NCBI GenBank assembly: GCA_031274425.1
Contig: JAISQE010000122.1
Coordinates: 1-33,195 of the forward strand
Reading direction: 5' to 3'
Length of the DNA stretch: 33,195 nucleotides
Origin: Synergistaceae bacterium
GTDB lineage: Bacteria > Synergistota > Synergistia > Synergistales > Aminobacteriaceae
Position numbers and translations under genes: made by a program. Of this stretch, positions 30,613 through 33,195 are shown piece by piece. Under the pieces are notes generated by a model. The model was not told the DNA's origin, did not search any database, and saw only the letters and a program-made list of their open reading frames with translations. Positions within the stretch are counted from its first letter, which is position 1. The number at the start of each line of letters is the position of its first letter.

Positions 30613-31215
30613 TCATTCCTTTCCGAAAGAGATGCCGGTGTTCGCCATCATGCCTTTAAGGAGCTTCTCCCGTACCGCTGAAAATTCCTGTTTCTGCGAG
30701 TCGTCTTTCTCCAAGGGCCAAGCGTAAAGCCCGAACATCCCCGCGGAGATCGTCATCTCGATATGCCGGATGCCCTTCGCGGCCTTCTCGTACTTGGAGG
30801 GCGAAGGCGTCAAGCCGGGCAACTCCTTTTGCAGGCGAAGCCACATGCGATAGTGGAGGATCAGCGTCGCGATGCGCCGTCGAAGCGCCGGTCCGGGGCC
30901 TCCGATATCTCCCAGGACCTTCATCATGAGATCGTCGAGTTTTTTCCCTCGCTCGTCCTCCGGAAGGTCTTTGATGGGGATGTCTTTTCCCCCCTTCACG
31001 GAGACGGCGAACATGTCCTCGGCCGACTTCAGCACCCTCTCCATGATGAGGCTCCGCAAATGCGTTTCGCCCTCGATCGCCGAGACGTCGAATTTCTCCA
31101 GCTCATCCAGCACCCGTTCCAACAATATCTTTGCCCTCGGGTCCAGGAGGTCTTCCAATTTTTTCTTTCCTTCGGCTTTTCCAGTTTCTCCGGCTTTTTC
31201 GATTTGTTCGTCCAT
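30613..31215 (-). CDS. Unrecognised cytoplasmic protein
   Basis: A 200-residue soluble protein. The N-terminal part (residues about 1-90) is charged and helical (KKLEDLLDPRAKILLERVLDELEKF); a middle segment (PGPALRRRIATLILHYRMWLRLQKELPG) and a C-terminal part with ISAGMFGLYAWPLEKDD look globular. I recognise no family. It is the first of a two-gene unit with the 174-residue protein. The upstream gap holds two TATAAT-containing palindromes that could serve as its -10. GGAG lies 12 bases before the ATG, a little far. Confidence 0.7.
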   Translation of the reverse strand: MDEQIEKAGETGKAEGKKKLEDLLDPRAKILLERVLDELEKFDVSAIEGETHLRSLIMERVLKSAEDMFAVSVKGGKDIPIKDLPEDERGKKLDDLMMKVLGDIGGPGPALRRRIATLILHYRMWLRLQKELPGLTPSPSKYEKAAKGIRHIEMTISAGMFGLYAWPLEKDDSQKQEFSAVREKLLKGMMANTGISFGKE

Positions 31216-31262
31216 CGTTCGTCGACTCCATTCGTCACAATATCACTGACGCGTCTTTTTAT

Positions 31263-31284
31263 GATTATAATCCGATTATAATCC
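31263..31284. promoter_or_regulatory. Tandem TATAAT palindromes between divergent genes
   Basis: GATTATAATCC occurs twice in direct tandem. GATTATAATC is itself a perfect palindrome, so each unit offers a TATAAT box on both strands. For the minus-strand gene at 31215 a weak -35 CCGACA lies 18 bp upstream of one unit. It may be a promoter, an operator or both. Confidence 0.45.
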
Positions 31285-31355
31285 AAGTGTCGGCGTCTAT
31301 AAGAAATTTTTGTTCGTCAATGCGTCCGGGGAGATTTTCGGAGGACATCCTTAGG

Positions 31356-31361
31356 TATAAT
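31356..31361 (+). promoter_or_regulatory. Putative -10 box of the plus-strand binding-protein gene
   Basis: A perfect TATAAT lies 42 bp before the ATG at 31404. No good -35 is found at 16-18 bp (GATTTT at 17 bp), so the promoter may need an activator or be weak. Confidence 0.35.
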
Positions 31362-31403
31362 GAACGCGCCATAATATTTTATTGTAGGGAGGAATGAGAA
31401 ATA

Positions 31404-33038
31404 ATGAAGAAAGAAAGAATGAAGAAATTTGTCGCGGTTTTGTTTTGCGGGGCTCTCCTCGCCTTTTTTGCCGAGGCGTCCGGGGCGGCCGAGCCCGAGT
31501 ACGGCGGCGTTTTGGTCTGGCGCGAGATCAACGAGCCCCCCGCGTTGGACCCTGCCCACGCCAACATCGTAACGTCCGCCCGAGGCGCGAACCTTTACAG
31601 CGAGCCGCTGGTCGAGATCAGCGAGGACGGGCAGACGATCGTCCCCATGCTGGCCGAGTCCTGGGAGGCCAACGAGGATTCGAGCGTCTGGACCTTCCGC
31701 CTTCGCAAGGGCGTGAAGTTCCAGAAGACGGGCTACAAGGGCGAGCCCACGGCTAACGGCGGCCGCGAGGTCGTGGCGTCCGACGTGAAGTTCTCCTTCG
31801 AGCGCCTGCTCCGCGAGAAGTCCGCGCGCGCCTATTTCCTGAACATGATCGAGGGGTATCAGGAGATGTTCGACGAAAAAGCGACGGAGTGGTCCGGCGT
31901 CGAGGCGGTCGACGACTACACGGTGCGCTTCACCCTCTCTCAGCCCTACGCCCCCTTCCTAGCGGCCGTGAGCTACACCTGCTTTTACATCCTGCCCCAA
32001 GAGGACGTGGAAAAGCTGGGCAAGGACTTCGGCTTCCGGCCCGTGGGGACGGGGCCCTTCATCGTCGACGAATGGCTGCACGACAACAAGGTCGTCTACA
32101 AGAAAAACCCGGACTATTGGATGAAGGACTCCCAGGGCCGTCAACTGCCCTACCTGGACGGCGTCGAGATCGTCGTCATACCGGACAACAGCGTCGCTTT
32201 CCTGGAACTCCAGAAGGGGAACATCGACGTGCTCCCCGACGTTCCCAACGAGTTCCACAACGAGCTTCTGAAGAATTTCAAAGATCAATACCAGCGGCGC
32301 GCGACGCTGGGCACCCAATATTACGGCATGCTGACCACCGCGAAGCCCTTCGACGACGTGCGCGTCCGCCAGGCGTTCAACTACGCGATCAACCGCGAGG
32401 CAATCAACGAGCTGGTGCTGAACGGTACCTTCATCATCGGCAAGGGCGTTCTGCCTCCCGGAATGCCGGGCTACAACCCCGACTTGGAGTCCTACGGCTA
32501 TGACCCCGAAAAGGCCAAGGCCCTGCTGAAAGAAGCGGGATACGAGACGCTGACCGCGACGCTCCAGTACAACAACAACCCGCGCCACAAGCTGATCGGC
32601 GAGGCCGTGCAGGCGCAGTTCGCGGACATCGGCGTCACGATAGAGCTTCAGGCCTCCGAGTTGGGCGCTCATTACGACGGCGTGCGCCGGGGCGACGTGC
32701 CCTTCTTCCGCGCGGGCTGGGCGGGCGACTACCCCGACCCCGACAACTTCCTGTACAACCTGCTCTGCTCCGACAACTTCGGCGCCAAGGGGAACTACGT
32801 CCGCTACAAAAACGACGACGTCGACGCGTGGCTGAAAGAGGCCCGCAGGGTCGCCGACCCCGCCAAGCGCATGGAGCTGTACCAGAAGGCCGAGCAGCAG
32901 ATCGTGAAGGACGCGCCGTGGATGTTCCTGTTCTACGACACCACCTCCCTGGTCTCCAATCCCGCGGTCCAGAACATCAATTTGTCCTTCATGGGCTACC
33001 ACCAGACGCCTCTGACCCAGGTCTGGAAGGCGAAATAG
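31404..33038 (+). CDS. Second peptide ABC transporter substrate-binding protein (SBP_bac_5)
   Basis: A 544-residue exported binding protein of family 5. The signal peptide is basic (KKERMKK) with a hydrophobic core and cleavage near SGA-AE. Family marks: NEPPALDPAHANIVTSARGANLYSEPLVEI, RKGVKFQKTGYKGEP, the EVVASDVKFSFERLL segment, PVGTGPFIVDEW, DVRVRQAFNYAINREAIN, GVLPPGMPGYNPDLESYGYDPEKAKALLKEAGYE and the GWAGDYPDPDNFLYNLLCS signature. It differs clearly from the 513-residue protein. GGGAGG lies 11 bases before the ATG; a second ATG 18 bp later also gives a signal peptide. Permease genes would be expected downstream, but a group II intron follows at once. Confidence 0.93.
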   Translation: MKKERMKKFVAVLFCGALLAFFAEASGAAEPEYGGVLVWREINEPPALDPAHANIVTSARGANLYSEPLVEISEDGQTIVPMLAESWEANEDSSVWTFRLRKGVKFQKTGYKGEPTANGGREVVASDVKFSFERLLREKSARAYFLNMIEGYQEMFDEKATEWSGVEAVDDYTVRFTLSQPYAPFLAAVSYTCFYILPQEDVEKLGKDFGFRPVGTGPFIVDEWLHDNKVVYKKNPDYWMKDSQGRQLPYLDGVEIVVIPDNSVAFLELQKGNIDVLPDVPNEFHNELLKNFKDQYQRRATLGTQYYGMLTTAKPFDDVRVRQAFNYAINREAINELVLNGTFIIGKGVLPPGMPGYNPDLESYGYDPEKAKALLKEAGYETLTATLQYNNNPRHKLIGEAVQAQFADIGVTIELQASELGAHYDGVRRGDVPFFRAGWAGDYPDPDNFLYNLLCSDNFGAKGNYVRYKNDDVDAWLKEARRVADPAKRMELYQKAEQQIVKDAPWMFLFYDTTSLVSNPAVQNINLSFMGYHQTPLTQVWKAK

Positions 33039-33066
33039 CGCGTCGGAAGAATCGAAAAGGATCGAA

Positions 33067-33144
33067 ATCGGGTAGAAGGCCGCTCATTAGTTGGGCGGCC
33101 GACCTCCCACACCACCGTACGTACGGTTCCGTATACGGCGGTTC
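33067..33144 (-). mobile_element. 3' end of a group II intron (domains V and VI)
   Basis: On the minus strand GAACCGCCGTATACGG-AACCGTACGTACGGTGGTG is the compact hairpin of group II domain V (33109-33144), followed by GGAGGTC and a domain VI hairpin GGCCGC...GCGGCC (33078-33100) with an ACTAAT stretch that can hold the branch A. It ends CTACCCGAT near 33067, like known bacterial introns. The intron body lies to the right, outside the window. The 5' end and exon-binding sites cannot be seen. Confidence 0.8.
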
Positions 33145-33195
33145 AATAACTTAAATGCAGTTTCTCGTACCTCTCGACGAAGTTTATGAGGCCCA
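33143..33195 (-). CDS. Group II intron-encoded reverse transcriptase, C-terminal end (partial)
   Basis: Only the last 17 codons are in the window. The minus-strand frame reads GLINFVERYEKLHLSY and stops just at the edge of domain V, the usual place for the end of the reverse transcriptase/maturase gene carried in domain IV. The assignment rests on its position next to domains V and VI and on the look of the tail. Confidence 0.6.
   Translation of the reverse strand, partial: GLINFVERYEKLHLSY

Noticed and set aside
1-33195. tRNA, rRNA genes and CRISPR arrays
   Set aside because: None was recognised on reading either strand; no cloverleaf with CCA-type end or regular spacer array was seen, though a covariance search was not possible.

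Overview
The window looks like a piece of chromosome from a GC-rich, anaerobic, probably double-membraned bacterium. Anaerobic life is indicated by the oxygen-sensitive class III ribonucleotide reductase pair (nrdD/nrdG) at the left edge, and reliance on peptides by a complete peptide ABC importer plus a second peptide-binding protein. The mix of peptide transporters, exported proteins of unknown role and signalling proteins would fit Synergistota, but that placement is an inference from general character, not from a marker gene.

Layout. 1-1148: end of nrdD and complete nrdG (plus strand). 1249-1876: a HigBA-type toxin-antitoxin pair (minus strand) in AT-richer DNA. 2042-9829: four genes in a row on the minus strand, all with export signals or a membrane anchor: a coiled-coil protein, a duplicated DUF4384 protein, a TPR protein and a 1477-residue TPR-CHAT protein with an intact His/Cys pair. 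This is the best candidate for an undescribed system. 9830-10277: a 448-bp divergent control region with two promoters, a palindromic operator and a structured leader. 10278-13882: a nitrate/sulfonate/taurine-type ABC importer (permease, ATPase, binding protein) followed by a protein that looks like a duplicated, divergent FmdE, closed by an intrinsic terminator. 14064-14708: membrane-anchored flavodoxin. 14686-15111: a gene graveyard with pieces of a type I methyltransferase (hsdM) and an IS21-type transposase.

15131-19241: a sensor pair (GAF-like protein, then a membrane GGDEF/EAL protein) that probably controls cyclic-di-GMP. 19511-22556: a CapA-like exported metallophosphoesterase and an exported protein made of about 17 WG repeats, behind a good promoter. 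22588-23877: a PAS protein without an output domain. 24106-29974: an oligopeptide/dipeptide ABC importer (binding protein, two permeases, two ATPases) ending in ridA, a plausible peptide or amino-acid catabolism unit. 30081-31215: two adjacent unrecognised cytoplasmic genes. 31404-33038: a second peptide-binding protein on the plus strand, followed directly by the 3' end of a group II intron lying on the minus strand and running off the window.

Four GC-rich palindromic elements with the core GGGGCGGAGCCCC or a variant lie in intergenic gaps and look like a dispersed repeat family of this genome. Several gene starts were moved from the longest open frame because a Shine-Dalgarno sequence, signal peptide or family alignment decided for an internal start; these are noted per gene.
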